A stretch of 64,000 bases of DNA, taken from Gordonia insulae. GTDB taxonomy: Bacteria; Actinomycetota; Actinomycetes; Mycobacteriales; Mycobacteriaceae. This document shows positions 40,331 through 49,409 of the stretch, piece after piece. Within the stretch, counting starts at the first letter, position 1. The number at the start of each line of letters is the position of its first letter. Made by a program: the position numbers and the translations under genes. The stretch lies in NCBI RefSeq assembly GCF_003855095.1, contig NZ_CP033972.1, positions 5,456,001 to 5,520,000 of the forward strand, written 5' to 3'. The notes beneath the pieces were generated by a model that was not told where the DNA came from, ran no database searches, and worked only from the letters and a program-made list of their open reading frames with translations.

Positions 40331-40881
40331 GACTCGTGATACTCGGCCCCCCCGGCGCTGGCAAAGGTACTCAGGCGGAACTGCTTTCCGAGGCATTGGG
40401 CATTCCCCACATCTCCACCGGAGACCTCTTTCGTGCCAACATCTCCCAGGGCACCGCGGTGGGCATCGAGGCGAAGCGCTACCTCGACGCCGGTGACCTC
40501 GTGCCGTCGGAGATCACCGTTGACATGGTGCGTGCTCGCGTCGGCGAGCCCGATGCCGCAAAGGGTTTCATCCTCGACGGCTTCCCCCGTTCGACCGACC
40601 AGGCCGACTCCCTGAAGGACATCCTGGCCAAGCTGGACACCTCGCTCGACGCGGTCCTCTCATTCCGGGTCGACGAGGACGTCGTGGTCGACCGCATGCT
40701 GGCCCGTGGCCGCGCGGATGACACCGAAGCCGTGATCCGTAACCGGATGGGCGTGTACACCAAGGAAACCGCTCCGCTGCTGGAGTACTACGGCGAGCAG
40801 GTCAAGACGATCGACGCGGTCGGCGACGTCCAGGACGTGCATCAGCGCGTACTGAGCGCGCTGGGTGCCGGCGTCTCCTGA
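40327..40881 (+). CDS. adk: adenylate kinase (short LID form)
   Basis: 184 residues. Interconverts ATP+AMP and 2 ADP. P-loop [10 protein letters not shown] at residues 7-16, ISTGDLFR in the AMP-binding part, [10 protein letters not shown], and the [18 protein letters not shown]. The LID is the short form without a zinc site, as in mycobacteria. GTG start overlapping secY by 4 bases. Confidence 0.97.
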   Translation: MRLVILGPPGAGKGTQAELLSEALGIPHISTGDLFRANISQGTAVGIEAKRYLDAGDLVPSEITVDMVRARVGEPDAAKGFILDGFPRSTDQADSLKDILAKLDTSLDAVLSFRVDEDVVVDRMLARGRADDTEAVIRNRMGVYTKETAPLLEYYGEQVKTIDAVGDVQDVHQRVLSALGAGVS

Positions 40882-40917
40882 CACCCGCTCGACTGACGAC
40901 GGAGAGCGGTCGCGCCC

Positions 40918-41715
40918 ATGGCATTTCGTAAACCGAAGCCGGTTCCTTTCCGGACCGCCGGTGAGGTCGACGCCATGGCCGCGGCCGGTGCCGTGGTGGG
41001 TGCCGCGCTCGTCGCCGTCCGCGCGGCAGCCGGGCCCGGCGTGAGCACCCTCGACCTCGACGAGGTGGCCGAGACCGTCATCCGGCAAGCCGGCGCGGTG
41101 CCGTCGTTCAAGGGCTACCACGGCTTTCCGGGATCGATCTGCAGCTCGGTGAATGACGTCGTGGTGCACGGGATCCCGTCCGCCGACGTGGTGCTCGCCG
41201 ACGGTGACCTCGTCTCCATCGATTGCGGCGCGATCCTCGACGGCTGGCACGGCGACTCGGCCTGGACCTTCGGTGTCGGCGAGATCTCCACCGCGGACGC
41301 GGATCTGTCGGAGGCGACGCGTCTGTCGATGGACGCGGGTATCGCGGCGATGGTGGAGGGCGCGCGTCTCACCGACATCTCCCATGCGATCGAGCAGGGC
41401 ACCCGGGCCGCCGAGCAGAAGTTCGGCCGGTCGTTCGGCATCGTCGACGGTTACGGCGGACACGGCATCGGCCGGGAGATGCACATGGAGCCGTTCCTCG
41501 CGAACGAGGGCAAGCCCAACCGCGGGCCGGTGCTCGTCATCGGGTCGACGCTCGCGATCGAGCCGATGCTCACCCTCGGTACAACCGCGACCAGCGTGCT
41601 CGACGACGACTGGACGGTCGTCACCGACGACGGGTCTCGCTCGGCGCATTGGGAACACACCGTCGTGGTCACCGGCGACGGACCGCGGATTCTCACGGTG
41701 CGTCCCGACGCCTGA
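40918..41715 (+). CDS. map: methionine aminopeptidase type I
   Basis: 265 residues. Removes the initiator Met from nascent proteins. The two-metal site residues are visible: D in SIDCGA, D in HGDSAW, H in [13 protein letters not shown] in AIEPML and E in HWEHT. The N-terminus lacks an SH3-binding extension, so it is the short bacterial form. It lies 36 bases after adk in the same operon; a second map gene is common in this order. Confidence 0.96.
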   Translation: MAFRKPKPVPFRTAGEVDAMAAAGAVVGAALVAVRAAAGPGVSTLDLDEVAETVIRQAGAVPSFKGYHGFPGSICSSVNDVVVHGIPSADVVLADGDLVSIDCGAILDGWHGDSAWTFGVGEISTADADLSEATRLSMDAGIAAMVEGARLTDISHAIEQGTRAAEQKFGRSFGIVDGYGGHGIGREMHMEPFLANEGKPNRGPVLVIGSTLAIEPMLTLGTTATSVLDDDWTVVTDDGSRSAHWEHTVVVTGDGPRILTVRPDA

Positions 41716-42046
41716 ACGGTTGAGCATCACTGAGGCCGACCTGTCGCGCCCGTGCGGTGAACTTCTTTCGTCGAACGTGCTGCGCGACGATGAAATCTGG
41801 TTTAAGCTCCTCACAACTCGCGAGAGTGCGAGGGGGATGCGCCGGTTGGGGTGCCCTTGATACGTTCGATCCGTATGTCCTCCACCATGTACCCGGACCC
41901 TGTCCGGGAGCGGTAGTAGCCCAACGACACTCATGTCATCGAAATCCCATGTCATCGAAACGGCGTGGCCGTCGCGTAAAACCGGCTCACCGGCCGGGTC
42001 TGTTGTTACGCTGACCTCCTGAAATCCGGAGGCGAAAGGCCGTGCG
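41716..42046 (+). other. gap between map and the membrane esterase gene
   Basis: 331 bp without a gene. It holds a 7-bp hairpin (CCCGGAC/GTCCGGG, 41892-41908), which may terminate the secY-adk-map transcript, and a direct repeat CATGTCATCGAAA (41932-41944 and 41948-41960, period 16) that may be an operator for the following pair of genes. CGGAGGCGAAAGG provides a likely ribosome-binding region before the ATG at 42047. No promoter hexamers stand out. Confidence 0.5.
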
Positions 42047-43339
42047 ATGGGCGACGTCGGCGAACTGTCCATCATCGACGGATGGGTTCCGCTGGGCATC
42101 TGGATCGTGGGTCTGCTCGGCTTCGCCTGGCTGATCATCTATCCGCGGTTGCGCTATCTCGTCATCGTGGTTCCCGCGGCGATCGCGGTCACCATCGTGT
42201 GCACCGTGATCGCGAATTACGTGGTCGAGAAGGTCTGGCATCCGTTCCCGGAGCCCATCCCGACCGCGGTCTACGTGTGGGGCGGTGTCGCCCTGCTCGG
42301 TCTCCTCCTGGCGGTCGCGAGGTTCATCGTCGGGCACGGCATCATCCAGAAGTTGGTGACGGTGATCGCCGGCGTCCTGGCGATCAGCTTGGGGCTCGCG
42401 CACATCAACATGAGCTACGACGCCTATCCGACAGTGGACACCTTGCTGGGTGATGTCGGTGCGCAATCGGTCTCCCTGCAGGAACTCGACGACGTCGACA
42501 CCAAGGTGGTGCCGATCGACAAGTGGCACAAGCCTTCCGAGATGCCCGGCGAAGGTCGCATCCTGACGGCCGCCATCCCGGGCGTGAAGTCGGGGTTCGA
42601 CGCGAGGCCGGCCAAGGTCTACCTGCCCCCGGCGATCTTCACCAGCCCGGCACCCCGGCTGCCGGTGGTGGTCCTGATGGCCGGTCAGCCCGGGTCCCCG
42701 GACGACTGGCTGCTCGGCGGGCAGCTGGTGACCACGATGAATGCGTTCGCCAGTCGTCATGAGGGGCTCACCCCGATCGTGATCGTCGCCGATGCGACCG
42801 GCACCGAACTCGGCAACCCGCTCTGTGTGGACTCCACTCTCGGCAACGTGGCCACCTATCTGACCGCAGACGTCGGTGCGTGGGCGAAACAGAATCTGCG
42901 CGCCGCGGACACCGAACGCACCAAGTGGGCTGCATCGGGCTTGTCCTACGGCGGCACCTGCGCGCTGCAGCTGGCCACCAACTTCCCCGAGCTCTATCCG
43001 ACGTTCGTGGACATCTCCGGGCAGCTGGAGCCGACCCTGGGCAGTCGGCAACGCACCATCGACGTCGCGTTCGGCGGTGACGCCGCGGCCTTCCGGGCGG
43101 TCAACCCGATGGACCTGATGACCACCCGCCGTTATCCGAACTCGGCCGGCGCGTTCGTGGTCGGCAACACCGACGCCGAGTACAAGGCGGGGGTCCGCAC
43201 CACCTACGAAGCCGCGCGAAAAGCCGGGATGGACGTGCATTATTCAGAGGTGCCGGGCGGACACTCCTTCGCGGTGTGGTCGGCGGGGTTCCGGCAGCAG
43301 CTGCCCTGGCTCGCCAAACGATTGGGGATACCTGAATGA
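42047..43339 (+). CDS. membrane-anchored alpha/beta-hydrolase esterase, likely aminoacyl-lipid hydrolase
   Basis: 430 residues. Three to four N-terminal membrane helices (about 14-35, 42-66, 78-99, 105-122) are followed by an extracytoplasmic esterase domain of the Ag85/esterase-D type (about 195-425). The nucleophile serine is in SGLSYGGTC (about residue 303), and the catalytic His is in PGGHSFAVW. Its 3' end overlaps the MprF-like gene by 4 bases (ATGA). Aminoacyl-lipid synthases in Corynebacterium and Enterococcus have neighbouring hydrolases of this general kind, so hydrolysis of alanyl- or lysyl-lipid is my inference. A mycolate-related esterase is an alternative. Confidence 0.75.
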   Translation: MGDVGELSIIDGWVPLGIWIVGLLGFAWLIIYPRLRYLVIVVPAAIAVTIVCTVIANYVVEKVWHPFPEPIPTAVYVWGGVALLGLLLAVARFIVGHGIIQKLVTVIAGVLAISLGLAHINMSYDAYPTVDTLLGDVGAQSVSLQELDDVDTKVVPIDKWHKPSEMPGEGRILTAAIPGVKSGFDARPAKVYLPPAIFTSPAPRLPVVVLMAGQPGSPDDWLLGGQLVTTMNAFASRHEGLTPIVIVADATGTELGNPLCVDSTLGNVATYLTADVGAWAKQNLRAADTERTKWAASGLSYGGTCALQLATNFPELYPTFVDISGQLEPTLGSRQRTIDVAFGGDAAAFRAVNPMDLMTTRRYPNSAGAFVVGNTDAEYKAGVRTTYEAARKAGMDVHYSEVPGGHSFAVWSAGFRQQLPWLAKRLGIPE

Positions 43340-45507
43340 GCGCACCCGCTGACTCGCCCGCGAGCGGCTCGTCCGCGACCGCCGCCGACGGCACCGATGA
43401 CACCGATCGGGGTGCGGTCGTGCGGCGACTACGTGCTTTCGGATCGACGGTCGTCCGGCTCCCGTTCACCCTCGCCCTGTGGGTGGTGATCTTCGGTCTC
43501 GGTCTCGTCACCGGGGCGTTGTGGGATCACGCGTCGCACAAGTCCTGGTACGTCGACGTCGCGTTCGGTCTGCCCGCGCTCGAGGAGAACAAGTGGTGGA
43601 CGATCGTCACGTCCTCGGTGTTCGAGCCGAGCCCCGGCAAGTACGTGATCGCGCTGATCCTGGTCGCGGTCGGGATCGGTTGGGCGGAGTGGCGTCTCGG
43701 AACGGCACGGGTGGCGATCGTCGCCATCGGCGGAAAGATCGGCGCCGAACTGCTGTCGGTCCTGCTGGTGTGGTTCTTCAGCCGTGACTTCACCTCGTGG
43801 CAGTGGGTCGACCACATGGCCGGTACCCGCGGGACGGGCGTGATCACGATGGTCGTCGCCGCGGTCGCCGTGGCCTCGGCGACCTTGCGATCGCCCTGGC
43901 GACTCCGGGTCCGCGTGTTCCTCGGGGCGGTCGTGGCCATCACCTTCCTGTTCGAGGGCACCTTCGGCACGGTGCAATACGTCCTCGCGGCACTCATCAT
44001 GTTGCCGATCGGGGAGCAGTGGTTCAGTACCGCTGAACGCGGATACCTGCCGCGCACCCGCCGTGAGGTCCGCATGCTGGGGTCGGTGGGGATCCTGTTG
44101 ATCGCCGGCGCGAACCTGATGGTCTTCTTCTTCCCGGCGAGCGGACCGCTCGGCCCCACCGACGCCAACGACGAGTCGACGGTCTCGATGATCGTCATCC
44201 TGGTCATCAATCTCCTCATCGCCGACCAGTTGCGTCGCGGACGGCGGTGGGCCTGGTGGGTCGCCGTCGTGCTGGGTCTGCTCAACGTGTTGCTGACCAT
44301 CCTGGTGGTCGCCCTGGTCGCGTTCACGAACTTCGACAGTGAGGGCGGGGTCACCGTCGGCACCACCCTGTTGTGGGCGGTGGTCCTCGCGATCCTGATC
44401 CCCGGCCGCTTCGCGTTCGCGGTGCCCTGGCGTACCAGGCGCAGCGGTTCGGTCGACGGCGATCCCGTCGACCGCGTCAAGGAACTCCTGCACTCGCACG
44501 GTGGCGGCACGATGTCGTGGATGATCACCTGGCCCGGTAACGAATACCTGTTCTCGGCCGCCGCGAACAGTGTCGTCGCCTATCAGCGGCACATGGGAAC
44601 GATGCTGGCACTGGCCGATCCGGTGTGCGACGAGGACGAACTGCGCCGCACCATCGCCGGGTTCATCGACCACGCCGAGAAGAGCGGCAAGACCCCGTGC
44701 TGGTTCTCGGTGGGGGCCGAGACCGCCCGGATCGCGGACGAACTGGGCTGGCGCAGTCTGCAGATCGCCGAGGACACGATCGTCGACCTGCCGGATCTGG
44801 CGTTCAAGGGCAAACCGTGGCAGCACGTCCGCTCGGCGATCAACAAGTCCAAGAAAGAGAACATCACCTTCCGGCTGGTGGTGCTGGCCGACGAACCGTT
44901 CTCCATCAAGTCGCAGGTGCGGGCCATCTCAGAGGAATGGGTGGGCGACAAGGGCCTGCCCGAGATGGGGTTCACCCTGGGCAGCGTCGACGAGGCGATG
45001 GATCCCGAAGTGCGGGTGGCGCTCGCGGTCGACGACACGGGAAGCGTGCACGGCGTGTTGTCGTGGTTGCCGGTCTACGGTGCCGTCGGAGCCGACGAGG
45101 AGCGCACGGTCCGTGGTTGGACGCTCGACGTGATGCGCCGTCGCACCGACGGATTCGGCCCGGTCATCGAATACCTGATCGCGTCGTCGGCGATGGCCTT
45201 CAAAGACGAGGGGGCACAGTTCATCTCACTGTCCGGAGCGCCACTGGCGCGCAGCGACGACGCAGCGGAGGCGGAGCGGATGGACCGCCTGCTCGACAGC
45301 CTGGGGGCGGCGATGGAACCGTTCTACGGGTTCCGCTCTCTACACGCGTTCAAGAAGAAGTTCAGCCCCCGCTACGAACCGGTGTTCCTGTCCTTCCGCG
45401 ACGAGAGTGATCTTCCCCGAATCGGTTTGGCGATCTCGCGGGCCTATCTGCCCGACGCCACACCCACTCAACTGGTGCGCCTCGCCGCATCCGGTGGCCA
45501 CGACTGA
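43336..45507 (+). CDS. MprF-like aminoacyl-phosphatidylglycerol/lipid synthase
   Basis: 723 residues. The N-terminal half has about nine membrane helices and looks rhomboid-like (WWTIVTSSVFEPSPGKYVIA, near residue 93). The C-terminal half (about 370-715) is the DUF2156 catalytic domain of lysyl/alanyl-PG synthases, with double GNAT-like fold features (GTMSWMITWPGNEYLFS; KPWQHVRSAINKSKKENITFR; EEWVGDKGLPEMGFTLG; HAFKKKFSPRYEPVFLSF). These enzymes move an amino acid from a charged tRNA to a membrane lipid, lowering surface charge and giving resistance to cationic peptides. In M. tuberculosis LysX this domain is fused to a LysRS; here no synthetase is fused, but an AlaRS-like gene lies 16 bp away, convergent. 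Confidence 0.87.
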   Translation: MSAPADSPASGSSATAADGTDDTDRGAVVRRLRAFGSTVVRLPFTLALWVVIFGLGLVTGALWDHASHKSWYVDVAFGLPALEENKWWTIVTSSVFEPSPGKYVIALILVAVGIGWAEWRLGTARVAIVAIGGKIGAELLSVLLVWFFSRDFTSWQWVDHMAGTRGTGVITMVVAAVAVASATLRSPWRLRVRVFLGAVVAITFLFEGTFGTVQYVLAALIMLPIGEQWFSTAERGYLPRTRREVRMLGSVGILLIAGANLMVFFFPASGPLGPTDANDESTVSMIVILVINLLIADQLRRGRRWAWWVAVVLGLLNVLLTILVVALVAFTNFDSEGGVTVGTTLLWAVVLAILIPGRFAFAVPWRTRRSGSVDGDPVDRVKELLHSHGGGTMSWMITWPGNEYLFSAAANSVVAYQRHMGTMLALADPVCDEDELRRTIAGFIDHAEKSGKTPCWFSVGAETARIADELGWRSLQIAEDTIVDLPDLAFKGKPWQHVRSAINKSKKENITFRLVVLADEPFSIKSQVRAISEEWVGDKGLPEMGFTLGSVDEAMDPEVRVALAVDDTGSVHGVLSWLPVYGAVGADEERTVRGWTLDVMRRRTDGFGPVIEYLIASSAMAFKDEGAQFISLSGAPLARSDDAAEAERMDRLLDSLGAAMEPFYGFRSLHAFKKKFSPRYEPVFLSFRDESDLPRIGLAISRAYLPDATPTQLVRLAASGGHD

Positions 45508-45523
45508 GCAACGCCGTGACGGG

Positions 45524-46963
45524 TCAGTCGTGCACGCCGAGTTTCGTGGCGGCCTGCGACCGCTGACGCTGCTCCTCGCGCCGCGCATCAAACTCCGCAC
45601 GCCAGTCCTCCGCCAGGGTGAGCCCTTGTCGCTGAGCCTCTTCGGTGCTCAGCTCGACCGGGAAACCGAAGGTGTCGTTGAGGATGAAGAAGTCGCCTCC
45701 GGTGATCGGGCGCTGTTCCTTGGCGATGTGTCGCAGTTCGCGCAGGCCCTTGTTGAGCGTGCGGCGGAATGCGCGTTCCTCCTTCTGCAGGACCTTCGTG
45801 ATCGTTTCGCGGCGGTCCCCGACCTCCGGGTACGCGTCGGCGTAGAGGCCGGCCACGATGTCGACGAGCGGGGTGAGGACGTTGTTCTCGATGCCCAGTT
45901 CGGCGGCGAAACGGATCGCCCTGCGCAGCAGGCGGCGCATCACGTAGCCCGCCTCCTTGTTGCTGGGGGTGACGCCGTCGGCAGCGAGGAACACCGCACC
46001 GCGCACATGATCGGTGACGATGCGCATTGCGTGCGTCTGCTCGTCGTAGCTCTTGCCGGACAGCCTCTCCAGCTCCTCGACGATCGGCCACAGCAGGCTG
46101 ATGCGGAACACGTCCGGTGAGTCCATCGCCGCGGCCGCGATGCGTTCGAGGCCACCGCCGTAATCGACGTTGCGGTTGGGCAGTTCGGCGAACGTCGCCT
46201 CGGCCGGGGAGCCGTCGGTCTGCTCGTTCGGCATCCGGCGGTACTGCATGAACACCGAGTTGCCGATCTCCAGATACTGTCCGCCATCGGAGTTCTGGTG
46301 CGGGAACCGGCCGTAGGCGGTGTCGTGGGTGACCTGGGGGAAGTAGTAGAACACCTCGGAGTCGGGGCCGCCCGGGTCACCGACCAGCATGGCGTCCGGC
46401 CCGCCACCACGCGACCACCAGTTCTTGTCCTGATAGAACGCGATGCGGGCGCCCTGGTTACCGACCTCGTTGCCATGTTCCTCGGTGATGAGGTCGACGG
46501 TCTCGTGCGAGATGCCCGCCTGCGCGAACAGTCGGGTCCAGATCTCCGCACTCTCCTCGTCCCGGGGGATGCCGTGTTCGTCGTCGCCGGCGAACACGCT
46601 CACGTAGATCCGTTCGGGGTCCAACCCCACGACGTCGACGAGGAAATGCCAGAACATCGGGATCTGCTGCGACTTGAAGTAGTCACCGAGACTCCAGTTG
46701 CCGAGCATCTCGAAGAAAGTGGTGTGCCGGTTGTCGCCGACTTCCTCGATGTCCTGGGCGCGGACGCAGGGTTGGACGTCGGCGAGACGGGTGCCTGCGG
46801 GATGCGGCTCGCCCAGGAGGTAGGGCAGCAGCGGCTGCATCCCGCTGCCGGTGAACAGCGTGGTCGGGTCGTCGCGGGGGACCAGCGATGCGCGTTCGAT
46901 GAGACTGTGGCCGCGTTCGGTCATCAGCTGCAGGTAGGCGGTGCGGATCTGCTCGGCGTCCAT
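45524..46963 (-). CDS. AlaRS-related protein: catalytic core only, no editing or C-Ala domain
   Basis: 479 residues. It aligns by eye along the whole aminoacylation core of alanyl-tRNA synthetase: LVPRDDPTTLFTGSGMQ, motif 2 RHTTFFEMLGNWSLGDYFK (about 80-98), EIGNSVFMQYRR, motif 3 GGGLERIAA, and the tRNA-recognition helical part (IVTDHVRGAVFLAADGVTPSN, then GYVMRRLLRRAIR). It ends where the classical 461-residue E. coli core fragment ends, so the editing and C-Ala domains are missing. That fragment of the E. coli enzyme is known to charge tRNA-Ala. The housekeeping alaS must be elsewhere. Beside the MprF-like gene, it is a good candidate for making Ala-tRNA for lipid modification (inference). 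It is a complete ORF, not a frameshift remnant. Confidence 0.85.
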   Translation of the reverse strand: MDAEQIRTAYLQLMTERGHSLIERASLVPRDDPTTLFTGSGMQPLLPYLLGEPHPAGTRLADVQPCVRAQDIEEVGDNRHTTFFEMLGNWSLGDYFKSQQIPMFWHFLVDVVGLDPERIYVSVFAGDDEHGIPRDEESAEIWTRLFAQAGISHETVDLITEEHGNEVGNQGARIAFYQDKNWWSRGGGPDAMLVGDPGGPDSEVFYYFPQVTHDTAYGRFPHQNSDGGQYLEIGNSVFMQYRRMPNEQTDGSPAEATFAELPNRNVDYGGGLERIAAAAMDSPDVFRISLLWPIVEELERLSGKSYDEQTHAMRIVTDHVRGAVFLAADGVTPSNKEAGYVMRRLLRRAIRFAAELGIENNVLTPLVDIVAGLYADAYPEVGDRRETITKVLQKEERAFRRTLNKGLRELRHIAKEQRPITGGDFFILNDTFGFPVELSTEEAQRQGLTLAEDWRAEFDARREEQRQRSQAATKLGVHD

Positions 46964-47016
46964 CGCCGTATTCTCCCAGCCGGAACGCGATCGGTGCGGC
47001 TCAATCGGCGATCCGA

Positions 47017-47907
47017 TCAGGCGCTGCGATGTCCTGGCCGCGGTGTCTCGCCGTCCGATGCCCGGGCCGGGGGGCCGGAGACGGTGACGCGATCCGGGCG
47101 TGTGTAGACCACGAGGGAGTCGTCGCGGACGAAACCGAGGAGGGTGATGCCGCGCTCGTCGGCGAGATCGGCGGCCAGTGACGACGGAGCAGACACAGCG
47201 GACAGCATGGGCAGACCGGCCATCGCGGCCTTCTGCACGAGCTCGAAGCTGGCCCGTCCGGACACCTGGAGGATGTGCCCGCGCAGCGGCAGCAGGTCGC
47301 GGACCAGGGCCCAGCCGATCACCTTGTCCACGGCGTTGTGCCTGCCGACGTCTTCCCGGAGCACGAGCATCTCGCCGGTGTGCCCGTCGAAGAGGGCCGC
47401 GGCGTGCAGGCCGCCGGTCTTGTCGAACACCGCCTGTCCGTCCCGCAGCCGTGCGGGTAGGGACAGCATGGTGGCGCTGTCGACGACGAGGTCGTCATCG
47501 GCGGAGGTGAACGCCGACCGTGTGACCACCGTGTCGATACTCGCCTTGCCGCACAGCCCGCATGCGCTGGTGGTCAGGAAGTTGCGGGTGACGTCGGGAG
47601 CCAGGGGTGCGATGTGATCGGCGATCGCGACGTCGAGCACGTTGTAGGTGTTGACGCCCTCGTCCGTGGCACCCGCACAGTATCGCGCGGTACGCAGATC
47701 CTCGGCCGAGGTCAGGACGCCCTCGGACACCAGGAACCCGGCTGCGAGTTCGACGTCGTCGCCCGGGGTGCGCATGGTGACGGCCAGCGGCGATCCGCCC
47801 ACCCGGATCTCCAGCGGTTCCTCGACGGCCAGGACGTCGGCGCGCGTGGTGGGCTCCGCGCCGGTCCGGATGCGTGTCACCCGCCGTCGAGCGGTGATGC
47901 GTCCCAT
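47017..47907 (-). CDS. fdhD: formate dehydrogenase accessory sulfurtransferase FdhD
   Basis: 296 residues. FdhD passes sulfur from a cysteine desulfurase to the molybdenum cofactor of formate dehydrogenase. The active CGLCGK motif (about residues 116-121) and the conserved TGGLHAAALFD and VLREDVGRHNAVDKVIG are present. The ATG follows directly on a 49-bp gap after dtd. No formate dehydrogenase gene is in the window. Molybdenum cofactor use links it loosely to narG. Confidence 0.95.
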   Translation of the reverse strand: MGRITARRRVTRIRTGAEPTTRADVLAVEEPLEIRVGGSPLAVTMRTPGDDVELAAGFLVSEGVLTSAEDLRTARYCAGATDEGVNTYNVLDVAIADHIAPLAPDVTRNFLTTSACGLCGKASIDTVVTRSAFTSADDDLVVDSATMLSLPARLRDGQAVFDKTGGLHAAALFDGHTGEMLVLREDVGRHNAVDKVIGWALVRDLLPLRGHILQVSGRASFELVQKAAMAGLPMLSAVSAPSSLAADLADERGITLLGFVRDDSLVVYTRPDRVTVSGPPARASDGETPRPGHRSA

Positions 47908-47956
47908 AGCCGTTCAGGCTACCCCCGTGGCGCCGTCGGTCCGGGCGAGCGGTCGA

Positions 47957-48406
47957 TCAGACGTCGAGGATGACGGTCACCGGACCGTCGTTGACCAGGC
48001 GCACCCGCATGTGCGCTCCGAAGCGCCCGGTGGCGACTGTGGCGCCGGCCTGCCGCAATGCTGCGACGACCGCATCGACCAGGGGCTCGGCGACCGGTCC
48101 GGGCGCCGCCGCGTTCCACGACGGCCGACGTCCCTTGGTGGTGTTGGCATACAGCGTGAACTGGCTGATCACCAATATCGGGGCGTCGGTGTCGGCGGGG
48201 GAGCACTCGCGGCCGCCGTCGCCGTCGAGGATGCGCAGCCGCCAGATCTTGTCGGCGAGCTTCGCGGCGAGCTCGGGGGTGTCGTCATGGGTGACCCCGA
48301 TCAGGGCGACGAGTCCGTGCCGGCCGTCGGTGAGGTCGAGTTCGCCGACCGTCTCCCCGTCGACGACGACGGCGGCCTCGGTGACGCGTTGGACGACTGC
48401 ACGCAT
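47957..48406 (-). CDS. dtd: D-aminoacyl-tRNA deacylase
   Basis: 149 residues from the ATG at 48404-48406 (a TTG two codons earlier is unlikely). DTD hydrolyses D-aminoacyl-tRNAs and is also known to clear Gly mischarged on tRNA-Ala. The two active-site motifs are intact: SQFTLYA (about residues 77-83) and NDGPVT near the C-terminus, the latter carrying the chirality-checking Gly-Pro. The start MRAVVQRV is the normal family start. It lies 1 kb from the editing-free AlaRS-like gene. Confidence 0.95.
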   Translation of the reverse strand: MRAVVQRVTEAAVVVDGETVGELDLTDGRHGLVALIGVTHDDTPELAAKLADKIWRLRILDGDGGRECSPADTDAPILVISQFTLYANTTKGRRPSWNAAAPGPVAEPLVDAVVAALRQAGATVATGRFGAHMRVRLVNDGPVTVILDV

Positions 48407-48467
48407 GGGCAACAGGGTGCCACGGCAGCGGGACCGGAGCGAGCGCCGACGTCGCTCGGCGATCCGC

Positions 48468-49310
48468 TCACCGTGACGGCAGACCCCGTTCCTCGAGGTG
48501 GCGGCGCAGCTGGTCGCGTCCCTTCAGGCTGTGCCGGTCGGCGAGGCGCGCCAGCACGGGCGTCGTCCAGTCGGCGTCGCGACCGTGCTCCGTGTTGTAG
48601 CCGCGCAACCGGACGTCGTAGTCGGCGATGGCGGAATCCCGTGCGGGATCGTAGGTCTCCCGATGCAGCACCACCTCCTGTGGCAGGCGAGGTTTGATCC
48701 CCGCCGATTCGGCCGGGTCGGGTACGCCGACCGCGAGGCCGAAGGTGGCGAAGACATGGTCGGGCAGGCCGAGCTCGGCCGCGACCTCGGCGGGACGATT
48801 GCGGAAAGCGCCGACGAACACCGTTCCGAGGCCCAGGGATTCGGCTGCGAGCGCGGCGTTCTGGGCGGCCAGCGATGCATCGACGAAGCCCAGGATGGTC
48901 GTCTCGAGGTAGTCGGTGGCCCCGAGTTGGGTGCGGTGCTCGGCCGCGAGTCGTGCGGCCCGGCCGAGATCGGCGAGCCATACCAGGACCAGAGGCGCGC
49001 ACCGCAGGAACCGCTGATCGCCGGCGAGCGCGGCGAGCCGGCTCCGACGGTCGGCATCGCGCACCGCGATCACGCTCCACGCCTGCAGGTTCGACGACGT
49101 CGACGCGGACTGGGCGGCGGCGACGATCGACGTCAGCTGCGCGTCCGTGACCGGTGCATCGAGGAACTCGCGGACCGAGCGGTGAGCGAGTTGCTGATCG
49201 ATGGTCGGGGTCCGATGGGCGAGCGAGGTCAGGTCGGGGTCGCGATAGCGCCGGCCGACCAGATCGGCGGACCCGATCGGTGTGGCGGGGGTGGGTGCGG
49301 TCTGCGTCAT
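48468..49310 (-). CDS. FRP/NfsA-type FMN oxidoreductase (flavin reductase or nitroreductase)
   Basis: 280 residues. Belongs to the nitroreductase fold, closest in look to flavin reductase P/Nfs[21 protein letters not shown] (residues 45-64), [19 protein letters not shown], the Arg in [10 protein letters not shown]...[13 protein letters not shown]. These enzymes use NADPH to reduce FMN. As the last gene after an FMN-dependent monooxygenase and a sulfonate-type transporter, it probably supplies FMNH2. The ATG at 49310 has GGAAAG upstream; a 28-codon longer reading is not conserved. Nitroaromatic reduction is an alternative role. Confidence 0.82.
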   Translation of the reverse strand: MTQTAPTPATPIGSADLVGRRYRDPDLTSLAHRTPTIDQQLAHRSVREFLDAPVTDAQLTSIVAAAQSASTSSNLQAWSVIAVRDADRRSRLAALAGDQRFLRCAPLVLVWLADLGRAARLAAEHRTQLGATDYLETTILGFVDASLAAQNAALAAESLGLGTVFVGAFRNRPAEVAAELGLPDHVFATFGLAVGVPDPAESAGIKPRLPQEVVLHRETYDPARDSAIADYDVRLRGYNTEHGRDADWTTPVLARLADRHSLKGRDQLRRHLEERGLPSR

Positions 49311-49409
49311 GACTACTTTCCGGAGGTCGGTACGAGGATGGGAGGTGCGGCCGGTGCACGCCGACGTCGGACACGTGGCCTCACCGGAGCGCACATGCGC
49401 ACTGTCCGC

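Noticed and set aside
45524..46963. Reading the short AlaRS-like gene as a truncated pseudogene of alaS
   Set aside because: The frame is intact, all catalytic motifs are present, and the end coincides with the natural domain boundary rather than a random break.
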